Assembly (NCBI GenBank): GCA_039698035.1
Contig: JBDKSW010000015.1
Location: forward strand, 49,551 to 113,550
Source of the DNA: JAJFUI01 sp039698035
GTDB taxonomy: Bacteria; Planctomycetota; Planctomycetia; Pirellulales; Thermoguttaceae
Direction of reading: 5' to 3'
DNA: 64,000 nt
The translations under genes and the position numbers were made by a program. This document shows positions 33,192 to 41,927 of the stretch, in pieces. Below the pieces are notes generated by a model. The model was not told the DNA's origin. It saw only the letters and a list, made by a program, of their open reading frames with translations, and ran no database searches. Each line of letters opens with the position of its first letter. Within the stretch, counting starts at the first letter, position 1.

Positions 33192-36100
33192 CTAATGCTT
33201 TTTTGGCTTGACGGCCGGCTCTCTCGGTTTCGTCTCTTGCTGGGGCGGCGGGCAGCAATCGATCACCATGTAGCCCGACCAGAAGAACGGGTGGCTCGCC
33301 TTGGGCGATTCGTCGACCGGCCCTCGTTTGATTCGCGGCTCGCTATCGAGGTTCAGCCGCGAATCCATCTCGACCAGCACGGCCCGCTGCCAAGCGTCGG
33401 CCGCCGAGGTTTGCGGCAACTCTTGCGCGAACTCGCGCACCAGGTCGAGGCTGCTTTGACCGCCCGTTCGCCAGCGGCTGACGAGCACGGTTCGCGCGCC
33501 GGTGGCCATCAGTCCGCACGTTGAGAGGAACATCTCGCTCCCAGGCTGCGACCCGCGGCGCATGCGTTTCAAGCCGTCTTCGGTCGCCGTGTGGAAGCCG
33601 GGCAGCAGGACGATGTCCGGCTTTCCCCAGGGGAGCGTCATCCAGTCGGCCAGCGTTCCGCCCGACTTACTGCGATCAAGGCTGATCGGACGCCAGCCGA
33701 AGGGGGCTTCCGAAGGCGTAATGTCGTCGAGCACGACGAGCCGCTGGAACAGAGCGGCGTAGAGCGACGAGGACGCCGGCATCGGTGGCTTGAGCATCAC
33801 CGCGCCTGGCATCACGGCCGAAAGCTGGTCGAAGGTCTTTTCGGGCGACTCTTCTTTGTCCGTGGAGTTCAGCTTGCCCAGGACAATGGCCGTGTTGCCG
33901 GGCCGATTGCGACCCGATCCCAGCGGAACGCAGAGTGACAGCGTTGGGGCGTATCGGATTCGGAACCGCGACAAGAGCGACTGCGGGCGACCGTCCACCT
34001 TGACCTGCAAGGCTTCGAACGGCAGATACCAGAGGATGCCGTCGGGCACGATCGCCAGTTCCTCGAACGCCTGCGAAAAGTCGGCCGGCGATCCTTTCAG
34101 CAGTGTGTCGAGCACCTGGCGTCCGCTCTGCTTCCATTTTGTTTCGGTCAGATCCTTGACGGAGAACTCGTGGTTCGCGCCATACTGGCCCAGGTCGCGC
34201 AGCAGCGACTGGATTTGCTTCGCGAGCGCCTGGGACGACGCGACTTGCCAATACTTGCACTGATCATTGTTGAGCAGAAAGCCGTACAGGTGGCGGCCGC
34301 TGGCGAAAAACGCGAGAGCCGCCGCCTTGGGAGGCAGCGACTTTTGGATGTCGGCCAAGGGAATCAATGGCGGGAACACGAGGCTGGCCGGCTGCCGTCG
34401 CAGAGCCATCTCGCGGAGGACGGCTTCCTGCTGCGCGCCGATCGCGCCCAGTTCGGATAGCTGGCGGGATTGCTCTTTGACGGACGCGGGCGAGTCGGCC
34501 ACCGGCGGCTTTTTCACGAGGGCCGCCCGAATCTCTTTGGCACGTTCGGACAGCTTGGTGTACTCGCTGAAACGGCCCGACAGGTCCTGCCGTTGCAAGG
34601 TCGATTCTTGGGACAGCCAGTCGCGAGGCGCTTCAAGGGTCCATCGCAGCGATTCCAGGCGGCCGCCAAACTCGAGGGAGGTGAAGAAGCGATGTCGCCG
34701 CGTGCGTTCAGCGATTTCGATGGCGGAAGCAACGTCCTTGACGCCGCCGCGCTCGGCGACCGCCTCGAACCAATGCTCGAAGGGGATGGGATGCGGCGTC
34801 ATCAGCGTTGACAGCGTTTCGAGCGGGTCCAGCGACCAGTCGGACGGACGCGGGTCGCGGAGCACTTCGTTGAACAGGTCCATCGCTCCGCGTGGCGTCA
34901 CGCGGCCTTCGACGTAAGTCGCATCGGCCAAGCCGATGTGGAACAGGCGAAGCGAGCCGCCCGACTTGCCCCGAAACGCCGGCGTTGCCGGACCGCGCTG
35001 CATATAGCCAATGGCGGCGGCCAAGGCCGCGTTGCCCTCGGGCACCCGTTTCTGCTGATAGGCGACCAGGGCCGCGAGGTAATTCAATCGAGCGCCGATG
35101 GCGCCGGCGCCCATGACGCGGCGACCGATCGTGGTCCGGGCCTCGTCGAGCATGGCGGCCGCTTGCCGCGTGTTGCCCAAGACGGCGTGATTCTCGGCCG
35201 CACAGAGCAGCAGCGAGGCGTGCAACTGTCGCAAATGGTTTCGCTTGGACCACATGATCGCGGGCTCGAGCGGCGGATACAGACCCTTGCGATTGGCTGC
35301 CAAATGCGTGAGCGTTCCATAGCGGAACGCCTCTTCCAGAATGCCGTAGTCAAAGATCGAGACCGAGCTGGAGTACGTGGTCGCGGCCGCATATGTGACT
35401 TCCTGGAAGAACTTCGCGGCCTCGTCGTATTTGCCGGCCAGCAGCGATTGGCGGCCAAGCTCGAACAGGGCGACGCTCGTCAGCGGATGATCAAACTCGC
35501 CGGCCGCGAGAACGGACCGCTGCAAGTAGGAAATCGCCTGGGCATCCCGGCCGCCGGCGATCATCGCCATGGCGTGCTCGAGATCGACGTAGCAGTTGGA
35601 CCAACTGTTGGCCGGCGCGCCGGGACGCGCCATGGCCGCGATGACATCGTTGCTCAGTTGATCTTGTTTGCAGACTGGGCCCAGCAGCGCCGCGCGCCGC
35701 CGCATGGCCAACACCGTGCAGCGGACGATCTCGTGGGGTGTGACCGGGTAATACGTCGCGGGCGTCACGACCCCGCCCCGCTTGACGGCCGAATTGAGGT
35801 CGACCTCGCCCTGAAGCATTTTTTCGGACGTTGGGTAGGAGCCGATCGCGGCGCGTCGGCCGCTTTGACCCCAAGGCACCGGCTTTCTCGCGCCGGCCGA
35901 TGCGGGGCGGATGCTTTGCGAGAACTGCACCTTGGTCATCCAGTCCGAGAATCGCGTGAAGATTTCCAATGCATTGTTGAACCGCTGCAGGGCGACGTCG
36001 AGACGGCCCATCTGGAAATAGCACTCGCCGCACATCGTCTCGTAGCAGATCGAGTCGATCCACCGGGACTGGGCCGTCTTGACGGACGAACGCGATTCGG

Positions 36101-36275
36101 ATTCAAAGCCTTTGACGGCCTCGATGTACTCGCCTTCATAGAACGAGGCGAATCGTTGGTAGTAGGAGAGCGACGGGGTCATCCGTCGCTCGGTCCCCTG
36201 CCCCAGCGCGGCCTGATGCCCCAGCCCGGCCAGCGTGATCGCCGCCAAACCCAAAAAGATTGCCCATCGTGTCAT
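33192..36275 (-). CDS. Secreted TPR-CHAT domain protease-like protein
   Basis: 1027 residues. A signal peptide is visible (MTRWAIFLGLAAITLAGLG, cut near 25). ATG 36275 has an AAAGGAGCGGAG ribosome site. Residues about 30-480 are helical repeats of the TPR kind (QRFASFYEGEYIEAVKGF, CYFQMGRLDVALQRFNNALE, ALFELGRQSLLAGKYDEAAK). A linker follows, then a C-terminal CHAT domain (about 700-1000). The Cys-protease dyad of separase/caspase-like CHAT proteins is present: H895 in LPGFHTA and C920 in LSTCGLMATG, 25 apart. The signal peptide implies the exported side of the membrane. It is divergent from an outer-membrane barrel gene. Substrate unknown. Confidence 0.85.
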   Translation of the reverse strand: MTRWAIFLGLAAITLAGLGHQAALGQGTERRMTPSLSYYQRFASFYEGEYIEAVKGFESESRSSVKTAQSRWIDSICYETMCGECYFQMGRLDVALQRFNNALEIFTRFSDWMTKVQFSQSIRPASAGARKPVPWGQSGRRAAIGSYPTSEKMLQGEVDLNSAVKRGGVVTPATYYPVTPHEIVRCTVLAMRRRAALLGPVCKQDQLSNDVIAAMARPGAPANSWSNCYVDLEHAMAMIAGGRDAQAISYLQRSVLAAGEFDHPLTSVALFELGRQSLLAGKYDEAAKFFQEVTYAAATTYSSSVSIFDYGILEEAFRYGTLTHLAANRKGLYPPLEPAIMWSKRNHLRQLHASLLLCAAENHAVLGNTRQAAAMLDEARTTIGRRVMGAGAIGARLNYLAALVAYQQKRVPEGNAALAAAIGYMQRGPATPAFRGKSGGSLRLFHIGLADATYVEGRVTPRGAMDLFNEVLRDPRPSDWSLDPLETLSTLMTPHPIPFEHWFEAVAERGGVKDVASAIEIAERTRRHRFFTSLEFGGRLESLRWTLEAPRDWLSQESTLQRQDLSGRFSEYTKLSERAKEIRAALVKKPPVADSPASVKEQSRQLSELGAIGAQQEAVLREMALRRQPASLVFPPLIPLADIQKSLPPKAAALAFFASGRHLYGFLLNNDQCKYWQVASSQALAKQIQSLLRDLGQYGANHEFSVKDLTETKWKQSGRQVLDTLLKGSPADFSQAFEELAIVPDGILWYLPFEALQVKVDGRPQSLLSRFRIRYAPTLSLCVPLGSGRNRPGNTAIVLGKLNSTDKEESPEKTFDQLSAVMPGAVMLKPPMPASSSLYAALFQRLVVLDDITPSEAPFGWRPISLDRSKSGGTLADWMTLPWGKPDIVLLPGFHTATEDGLKRMRRGSQPGSEMFLSTCGLMATGARTVLVSRWRTGGQSSLDLVREFAQELPQTSAADAWQRAVLVEMDSRLNLDSEPRIKRGPVDESPKASHPFFWSGYMVIDCCPPPQQETKPREPAVKPKKH

Positions 36276-36526
36276 CGGCTCCGCTCCTTTCACGGCCGTG
36301 CAGGGCCTTGCCGGTCCGTGCGCACCGCATCACTTGATCTTACGTTCGGAAAGAGCCGTTTGCCAGCAACGCTTCGGCAATGGTGCTGGTGGCAAGCTGG
36401 GTAGTTTGCGGTCGATTTACCGAGCGTTACGGTTATATCTCTTTTGCCGGTTGTGCTGGCCGATGATCCAGATGAGTCACGGTGGTCCTCTTCTCAAAAA
36501 ATCTCTTCCTGCCAAGGAGACGAGTG

Positions 36527-37600
36527 ATGCGTGCGTCACAAGCCACGATGCTGTTGTCGATTGCGGCCGCGCTGGCCTGGTGTGGACCGTCAGAGATCTT
36601 TGCCCAAGCGGCCGGTGGCTACGTGTCGGCCGAACTTTCAGTGGATGCGTCGTCGAGCCAATTGTCGTGCGACGATGAAGAGCCGTACGCCGGCCCCCTG
36701 TCGAACTTTATCGAGGGAATCGGGGATCGGCTTCGCAACTGTCCCGACTGGACATTCAGCGCCGAGGGGATCGCCCTGCAACGCAGCACGACGCGGAGCC
36801 AGTCGCTGTTCCAGTCGTCGGGCACGACGGTGTCCGACGTGTTGAACTCGAAGACGATGGACTTCCCGGTGGAGTACGGCCCGCAACTGAGCGTGATGCG
36901 CCAGATCGGCTGCTCGGACTTCTCGGTCGAGGTCGCCTATTTTCAGGTTGACGGTTTTGCCGCCAACAGCAGCGTGCCTGGCGACTCGCTCATGGTCGTC
37001 GATCAGACGTCGACCCGTCTGGCCGTGACCGACGCCTCGGCCGCGTACACGTCGGCCCTCTACGTCGGCGATATCAATCTGCGTTGGCAGTGGCGCGAAC
37101 GGATCGCCCTGATCAGCGGCTTTCGCATGGGCCAGCTCAACGAGCATTATCGGGCCAACGGGACGGCGACCGGCGGCGGCGACGCCTACGCCCTGAACAC
37201 GGACGCCTTCAACCACCTCTACGGCTTCCAACTGGGCGCCGACGCCACGGTGCTCGATTTTGGCGGCCCTCTGAAGCTGAAGGGCATTTGCCGGGCCGGC
37301 GCGTTCGCCAACTATGCCAGCCAGCGCGACAGCTTGACCGAAAGCGAGATGCAAACGGAAGTCAACGCCTCGCGCAACAATCACATGGCGTTCCTCGGCG
37401 AGGCTGGCGCCGTGCTGACCTATGCGATCACCAAGAACCTTTCGTTCCGCGCCTCGTATGAGGCGATGTGGCTCGAAGGCGTCGCCTTGGCGCCCGAGCA
37501 GATCTCCAGCAGCAATCTGTTGCTCGGCACGGCTTCGGTCAACGCCAACGGCAGCGTCTTCTACCACGGCGGCGGCCTTGGCGTCGAGTACCGCTACTAG
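36527..37600 (+). CDS. Outer-membrane beta-barrel protein (BBP7-like)
   Basis: 357 residues. AAGGAG (36514-36519) precedes ATG 36527. Signal peptide TMLLSIAAALAWCGPSEIFA with a cut near residue 26. The body is a run of amphipathic strands (YGPQLSVMRQIGCSDFSVEV, LYVGDINLRWQWRERIALIS, NLSFRASYEAMWLEG) ending in aromatic EYRY, the pattern of barrel proteins inserted by BamA. It resembles the BBP7 family common in planctomycetes. It is followed by a hairpin terminator. It could form a channel or structural protein; any link with the divergent CHAT gene is unproven. Confidence 0.75.
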   Translation: MRASQATMLLSIAAALAWCGPSEIFAQAAGGYVSAELSVDASSSQLSCDDEEPYAGPLSNFIEGIGDRLRNCPDWTFSAEGIALQRSTTRSQSLFQSSGTTVSDVLNSKTMDFPVEYGPQLSVMRQIGCSDFSVEVAYFQVDGFAANSSVPGDSLMVVDQTSTRLAVTDASAAYTSALYVGDINLRWQWRERIALISGFRMGQLNEHYRANGTATGGGDAYALNTDAFNHLYGFQLGADATVLDFGGPLKLKGICRAGAFANYASQRDSLTESEMQTEVNASRNNHMAFLGEAGAVLTYAITKNLSFRASYEAMWLEGVALAPEQISSSNLLLGTASVNANGSVFYHGGGLGVEYRY

Positions 37601-37622
37601 GCGGAACCAAGAGTACAGCGAT

Positions 37623-38300
37623 TCATAGCTCGCTGGGGCGGCCGCTCGTGTGCCGCCCCTTTTCTATTTCTTGAGGGGGCCCAGTTTTTGAAATGTCTCC
37701 GTTCGCGGCGCCTCCGTCGCATCGGCCTTGTGTGAGCCGCTGGTCCAGTCCGAGCAGTTCGGCGAGCGGGCGGGCGAAGCGGCGGAAGTCGCCGGCCGGC
37801 ATCGCCCAGGTGTCCCAGCGGGGCGAAATCGGATGCGCGTGCCCGGCGTAGTCCGTCAGCGCGACGGCGACGAAGCCATAGAGGCTGTCGCGATACTCGA
37901 ACAACTCTTCGGCCGGCAGCGGCGAGCGGCTGCCTAGCACGTCGTAGGCGAAAACAAACAGCCCGCGGAAACTCGCGCCAAACAGTCGCTCCCACTGGGC
38001 GAGACTCTGTAGATCGTCCCGTGTGGACCAGTTCTTCCAATATTGTTTTTGAATATCGCCCGAAGGAAAGCGGCGTCCTTTGACATCGACCAACCAAGTC
38101 ACAGATCGTGCGGCGCAGGCATCGCCGTCGCTGTTTGCGGAAACCTCGACGCCGCCGGAGACGATGAAATCGAGACTCTTAATCGAGTTCCCGTTGCTCA
38201 TCAGGCTCCGCTTGGCCTCATCGACCGCCACGTAGGGCACACCGCGGCTTCGCAGAAACTCCTCGAACGCCGCTTCGTAGTGGTTGTCGCGATTGGCCAT
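37623..38300 (-). CDS. HYExAFE-family PD-(D/E)XK nuclease-like protein
   Basis: 225 residues from ATG 38300. HYEAAFE lies at 7-13 and FLRSRGVPYVAVDEA follows. A nuclease-type core is present: E9/E13, D44 in SLDFIV and D72-V-K74 in WLVDVKGRRF, i.e. the E...D...(D/E)xK spacing of Holliday-junction-resolvase and restriction-enzyme folds. The gene is 44 bases downstream of a DNA adenine methylase gene on the same strand, which suggests a restriction partner. The C-terminal 10 codons are overlaid on the terminator of the convergent beta-barrel gene. Catalysis is inferred from motifs only. Confidence 0.7.
   Translation of the reverse strand: MANRDNHYEAAFEEFLRSRGVPYVAVDEAKRSLMSNGNSIKSLDFIVSGGVEVSANSDGDACAARSVTWLVDVKGRRFPSGDIQKQYWKNWSTRDDLQSLAQWERLFGASFRGLFVFAYDVLGSRSPLPAEELFEYRDSLYGFVAVALTDYAGHAHPISPRWDTWAMPAGDFRRFARPLAELLGLDQRLTQGRCDGGAANGDISKTGPPQEIEKGRHTSGRPSEL
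37635..37664 (+). terminator. Intrinsic terminator of the beta-barrel gene
   Basis: GGGGCGGC (37635-37642), nine-base loop, GCCGCCCC (37652-37659), then TTTTCTATTT. It is a perfect 8-bp GC stem with a T-rich tail on the plus strand, 35 bases after the barrel gene stop. On the opposite strand the same DNA encodes the C-terminus of the HYExAFE protein. Confidence 0.8.
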
Positions 38301-38344
38301 GAAGAGTGTTGTCTTTCGCAGTGAAGCGGGCAGCGGCGGTCGGC

Positions 38345-39589
38345 TCAGGTCATCGCCGTGTGCGCCCGAAGGACGCTTGTTTCGCACTGCCGGACGAGTG
38401 TCGCCAACTTGTTCGCCGACATGGTCGCCTTTTCGTGCGTATCGACGATCAGCACGAACTCGACGTTCATCGGCTTTTGTGAAAATCGTTGCGAGCTGAC
38501 TCGGTAGCGCTTGTACCCCTGCATCTCGATCGAAACATGGCCGCGCTCGACGTTGGCTTCCAACAACTCCTGGAGCGGAATCGTGCCGTCGGTGCTGTAG
38601 CTGGTTAAGATATACCGCGCGTTGATCGTCGCGAGCAACCGGCGATAGGCGGCCGTCGCCTCTTCGCGGTGATTGTAGGCGCTGCGTCGTTCGGTGCGCC
38701 AATCGAGGCGGATCGCCGCCTTTGTGCCCCGCGTGATTCGTTTGCTCAGGGCCGGCTTGTCCCAGAGCACGATGCTGTTAAGAACGTGGTAGTTGCTGCC
38801 GTACGGATGCTGATTGTACGGCGGATCGAGATAGGCGATGTCGATCTCGCGCACGGCCAACCGCTCGGCCAGCGATTGGGCATCTTCGCGTGCCACCTCG
38901 TTCGGCTGCCCGTTGTCGTGGAACACCGGCACGTCCAGCGTGAGATCGGTGGCGATACGGTACAGGGCCGTCCGCGTCTGTCCGCCCCAACCGTTGTGAA
39001 AGCCCTTGAAGACGCCGCTCGTGTTACTTCGGTAGCATGTCTGATAGACCAGCGGGGCCAACAGGCACGACTCCTCGAGCTCCGACAGCAGGCCGGCGTC
39101 CTTCCAGTTGGCGATCTGCTCGCGCATGGCGTCGATCCGCATCCCGTTCTTTCGCATGAAGAACATGCGGTCGGTCGTCACGTTGTAATGTTCGTCGTCG
39201 CGTGGGCAGAGGTGCTCCGTGACCCAGCCGACCTTCGGCGGCAGACGATTGAGCGTTTCGACGGCCTGTTGATAGCCGCCGAGCGCGGCGAAGGCGGGCG
39301 GCCGGTTGCAGGCGACATAACAGCGATTGATCGCTTCGGCGTAAGGCTCCCAGTCGTTGGCGATGGTCCGATAGCCCCGCAGTTTGGCCAGCCTGGAGAC
39401 GACGCCGCTGCCGGCGAAGAAATCGACGAACGTGCCGTGCGGAACCGATGTCCGCCCCAGGGCCTGGTGGATCAACGCCAACAGCTTGCGCTTGTTGCCG
39501 ATGTAGGGGATCAGTTGATTGAACAGGAATTCGGTCGTCCGCGCGGCCGCGTGACGCTTCCGATCGTAGACCAGCCGGGGAACCGTCAT
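38345..39589 (-). CDS. D12-class DNA adenine N6-methyltransferase
   Basis: 414 residues. The motifs of Dam/D12 enzymes are in order: LIPYIGNKRKLLALI (AdoMet), FVDFFAGSGVVSRLAKLRGY (motif I, about 53-72), FKGFHNGWGG and IAYLDPPYNQHPYGSNYH (catalytic DPPY). It transfers a methyl group to adenine N6 in a short DNA sequence that cannot be read from the protein. It is upstream of the HYExAFE nuclease-like gene, so it may be the protecting enzyme of a restriction system rather than a lone regulator. Confidence 0.9.
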   Translation of the reverse strand: MTVPRLVYDRKRHAAARTTEFLFNQLIPYIGNKRKLLALIHQALGRTSVPHGTFVDFFAGSGVVSRLAKLRGYRTIANDWEPYAEAINRCYVACNRPPAFAALGGYQQAVETLNRLPPKVGWVTEHLCPRDDEHYNVTTDRMFFMRKNGMRIDAMREQIANWKDAGLLSELEESCLLAPLVYQTCYRSNTSGVFKGFHNGWGGQTRTALYRIATDLTLDVPVFHDNGQPNEVAREDAQSLAERLAVREIDIAYLDPPYNQHPYGSNYHVLNSIVLWDKPALSKRITRGTKAAIRLDWRTERRSAYNHREEATAAYRRLLATINARYILTSYSTDGTIPLQELLEANVERGHVSIEMQGYKRYRVSSQRFSQKPMNVEFVLIVDTHEKATMSANKLATLVRQCETSVLRAHTAMT

Positions 39590-39620
39590 TGTCCGCCCTT
39601 CCGAGTCCCGGTTGACAACG

Positions 39621-40964
39621 TCAGACGCCGAGCAGCTTCTGGACGGCCGCGACGACGCTGGCGGCGTCCGGCTCCAGCGGCACTTCTTGCTTGTCGCCCG
39701 TTTGCAGATTCTTGACCTGGCACACTTGTTTTTCGAACTCGTTGCCGCCGGCGATCAGGGCGATGCGGAAGCCGCGGCGATCGGCGTACTTCAGTTGGTC
39801 CCCAAGCCGTTTCGGGTCGCAAAAAACCTCGACCCCGATGCCCGCTCGTCGCAATACAGAGGCCAGCCGCAGGTAGTCGTGCAACCGCTGCTTGTCGAAA
39901 TAGGCGATGAAGACGGGGGCCGGCGTCGAGACCTTTTCCAGCATGCCAAGCTCTTCCATCGCGGCCAGCAGCCGGTCGAGGCCGAGCGAGGCGCCGATGC
40001 CAGGCAGTTCCTGCGAAGTGAACAGAGCGGCCAGATTGTCGTAGCGGCCGCCGGAGCAAACGCTGCCGATGGCCGGCAGAGCGTCCAGGAATGTCTCGAA
40101 GATCGTGCCCGTGTAATAGTCCAGGCCTCGGGCGATGGACAGATCGAGCCGGATGCGCGCCGGTGGGAGGCCTCCGGCCGCCGCGCCGTCGAGCACTTCT
40201 TTGAGGCGTGCGAGGCCAAGCTGTCCGGTTTCGTTGCCGGCCACGAGGGATTCAACCTGGCGGAGCGCTTCGTCGTTGCTGCCCGAAATCTCGGCCAGCC
40301 GCAACATCTCCTTGGCCTGCTCGGCCGTGGCGCCGGCGGTTGCTTGCATCTCCTCGGCCACGGCCACCGGCCCGATCTTGGCCAGTTTGTCGAGCGCGCG
40401 AAGGACGGCCGTTGCGCGGTCGGACAGCCCCAGCCGTTCCAGCAGGCCCGAGAGCACCATCCGGTTGTTCAGACGGATCGTGAAATTTTGGAAACCGATC
40501 GCGCGGAGCAGGTCGTGGATGACCAGGGCCGTCTCGATGTCGGCCGCGACGGACCGGGTGCCGATCGTGTCGAAGTCGCACTGCATGAACTCGCGGTATC
40601 GGCCGCGCTGGGTGTTTTCGCCGCGCCAGACCGTGGCAACGTGGTAGCGCTTCAGCGGAATGCCCAACTCGTTGACGTGTTCCGCGGCAAATCGGGCGAG
40701 CGGCACCGTGAGGTCGAATCGCAGGCCGACCCAGCGACCGCCGTGGTCCTGGAACTTGTAGAGTTGCTTGTCGGTCTCCTCGCCCCCCTTGCCAGAAAGG
40801 ATGTCGAGATACTCCAGGGCGGGCGTGTCGATCGGGCTGAAGCCGTACGAGCGGTAGATGCGGCGTGCGGTCGAAATGAGCCGTTCGCGCGGGATCATGG
40901 CTTCCGGCGGGTAGTCGCGGAAGCCTTTCAGGGTTCGGGGCGTAATGCGTTTGGCGTCGCTCAC
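39621..40964 (-). CDS. hisS: Histidyl-tRNA synthetase
   Basis: 447 residues from GTG 40964 (SDAKRITPRTLKGFRDYPPE), the usual length. A longer reading to 41123 runs through the intergenic repeat and is rejected. Class II motifs: RYREFMQCDFDTIG (motif 2) and GIGASLGLDRLLAAMEEL (motif 3), and the anticodon-binding domain at the end. It charges tRNA-His in the cytoplasm. The start lacks a strong Shine-Dalgarno sequence. A degenerate palindromic repeat lies about 60-90 bases upstream. Confidence 0.95.
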   Translation of the reverse strand: MSDAKRITPRTLKGFRDYPPEAMIPRERLISTARRIYRSYGFSPIDTPALEYLDILSGKGGEETDKQLYKFQDHGGRWVGLRFDLTVPLARFAAEHVNELGIPLKRYHVATVWRGENTQRGRYREFMQCDFDTIGTRSVAADIETALVIHDLLRAIGFQNFTIRLNNRMVLSGLLERLGLSDRATAVLRALDKLAKIGPVAVAEEMQATAGATAEQAKEMLRLAEISGSNDEALRQVESLVAGNETGQLGLARLKEVLDGAAAGGLPPARIRLDLSIARGLDYYTGTIFETFLDALPAIGSVCSGGRYDNLAALFTSQELPGIGASLGLDRLLAAMEELGMLEKVSTPAPVFIAYFDKQRLHDYLRLASVLRRAGIGVEVFCDPKRLGDQLKYADRRGFRIALIAGGNEFEKQVCQVKNLQTGDKQEVPLEPDAASVVAAVQKLLGV

Positions 40965-41153
40965 GGAAAACTCACGATGGGTGATGGAAAATGGCGGAGC
41001 GTCTGGCTGCGAAAATTGCCCCCTCTCCCGTTTGTCGGGCGCGCGGAGTGGGGGTGGCCGAACATGTCTCTTCAGTCTAACGGCTGAGCCCCATGCGGGC
41101 CAGAGAGGGTGGCCCCTGGCCATCGGGTGTGTTAGACTGAATTGCGTCCGAAA

Positions 41154-41927
41154 ATGAGCCGCCCTGGTCGCGGCCTCCCGCCGGTGTTCGCAACGGGGTT
41201 TGCCGTGGTTCTGAGCGAGTCCTCTGCCCGACGATACGCGCTCGATCCCGATGTCCGGCTCATGCTGGAGGTCCGCGACGACAACGCTGCGGCGTTCGAG
41301 GAGCTGGTTGCCCGATATCAGAATCGGTTAGTGACGCTTCTCGCGCATCAAGTCGGCAGCCGAGAGCAGGCCGAGGACCTGGCCCAGGAAGTGTTCCTTC
41401 GGATCTACCGGGCGCGGAAGAGCTACCAGCCGGGGGCCAGGTTCGCCACCTGGCTCTACACGATCGCGCACCACGCGATGGCCAATGCGTTGCGCGGCCG
41501 GTCGCGACGGCGCGAGGTGACGCTACGGCCGCAAGACAGCGGCCCGCTGGGCGCCCGACCGCTGGACAACCTGCTTCAGGCCAGCAGTGGTCAGATGCCG
41601 GCCCGACGATTGGACAAGGTCGAGATGCGGCAGATGGTGCGCATGGCCCTGGACGGTCTGGCCGAGCGTCAGCGCATGGTCGTCCTGCTGAGCAAGTTCG
41701 AGGAACTCAGCTACGCCGAGATCGGCCAGATCATGGGCATCTCTCAGCAGGCCATCAAGTCGCTGCTGTCGCGGGCCCGGGAGAACCTCCGCGAGGTTCT
41801 GCAACCTTATTTCGAGCATGGAGAGCTGGTCTCCAACGCGACGAAGCCTGGCGATGACGCGGATTCGCCGCCTGAAGCCGGAACCGACGGTCGACCAGAC
41901 CATGACGTGCAAGACACGATCCGATGA
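41154..41927 (+). CDS. ECF-type RNA polymerase sigma factor
   Basis: 257 residues from ATG 41154 (a GTG at 41205 or TTG at 41142 is also possible). Region 2 is DDNAAAFEELVARYQNRLVT and REQAEDLAQEVFLRIYR; region 4 is QRMVVLLSKFEELSYAEIGQ with IMGISQQAIKSLLSRAR. Directs transcription of an unknown regulon. The stop overlaps the next gene (ATGA), the usual pairing of an ECF sigma factor with its anti-sigma factor. Confidence 0.9.
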   Translation: MSRPGRGLPPVFATGFAVVLSESSARRYALDPDVRLMLEVRDDNAAAFEELVARYQNRLVTLLAHQVGSREQAEDLAQEVFLRIYRARKSYQPGARFATWLYTIAHHAMANALRGRSRRREVTLRPQDSGPLGARPLDNLLQASSGQMPARRLDKVEMRQMVRMALDGLAERQRMVVLLSKFEELSYAEIGQIMGISQQAIKSLLSRARENLREVLQPYFEHGELVSNATKPGDDADSPPEAGTDGRPDHDVQDTIR

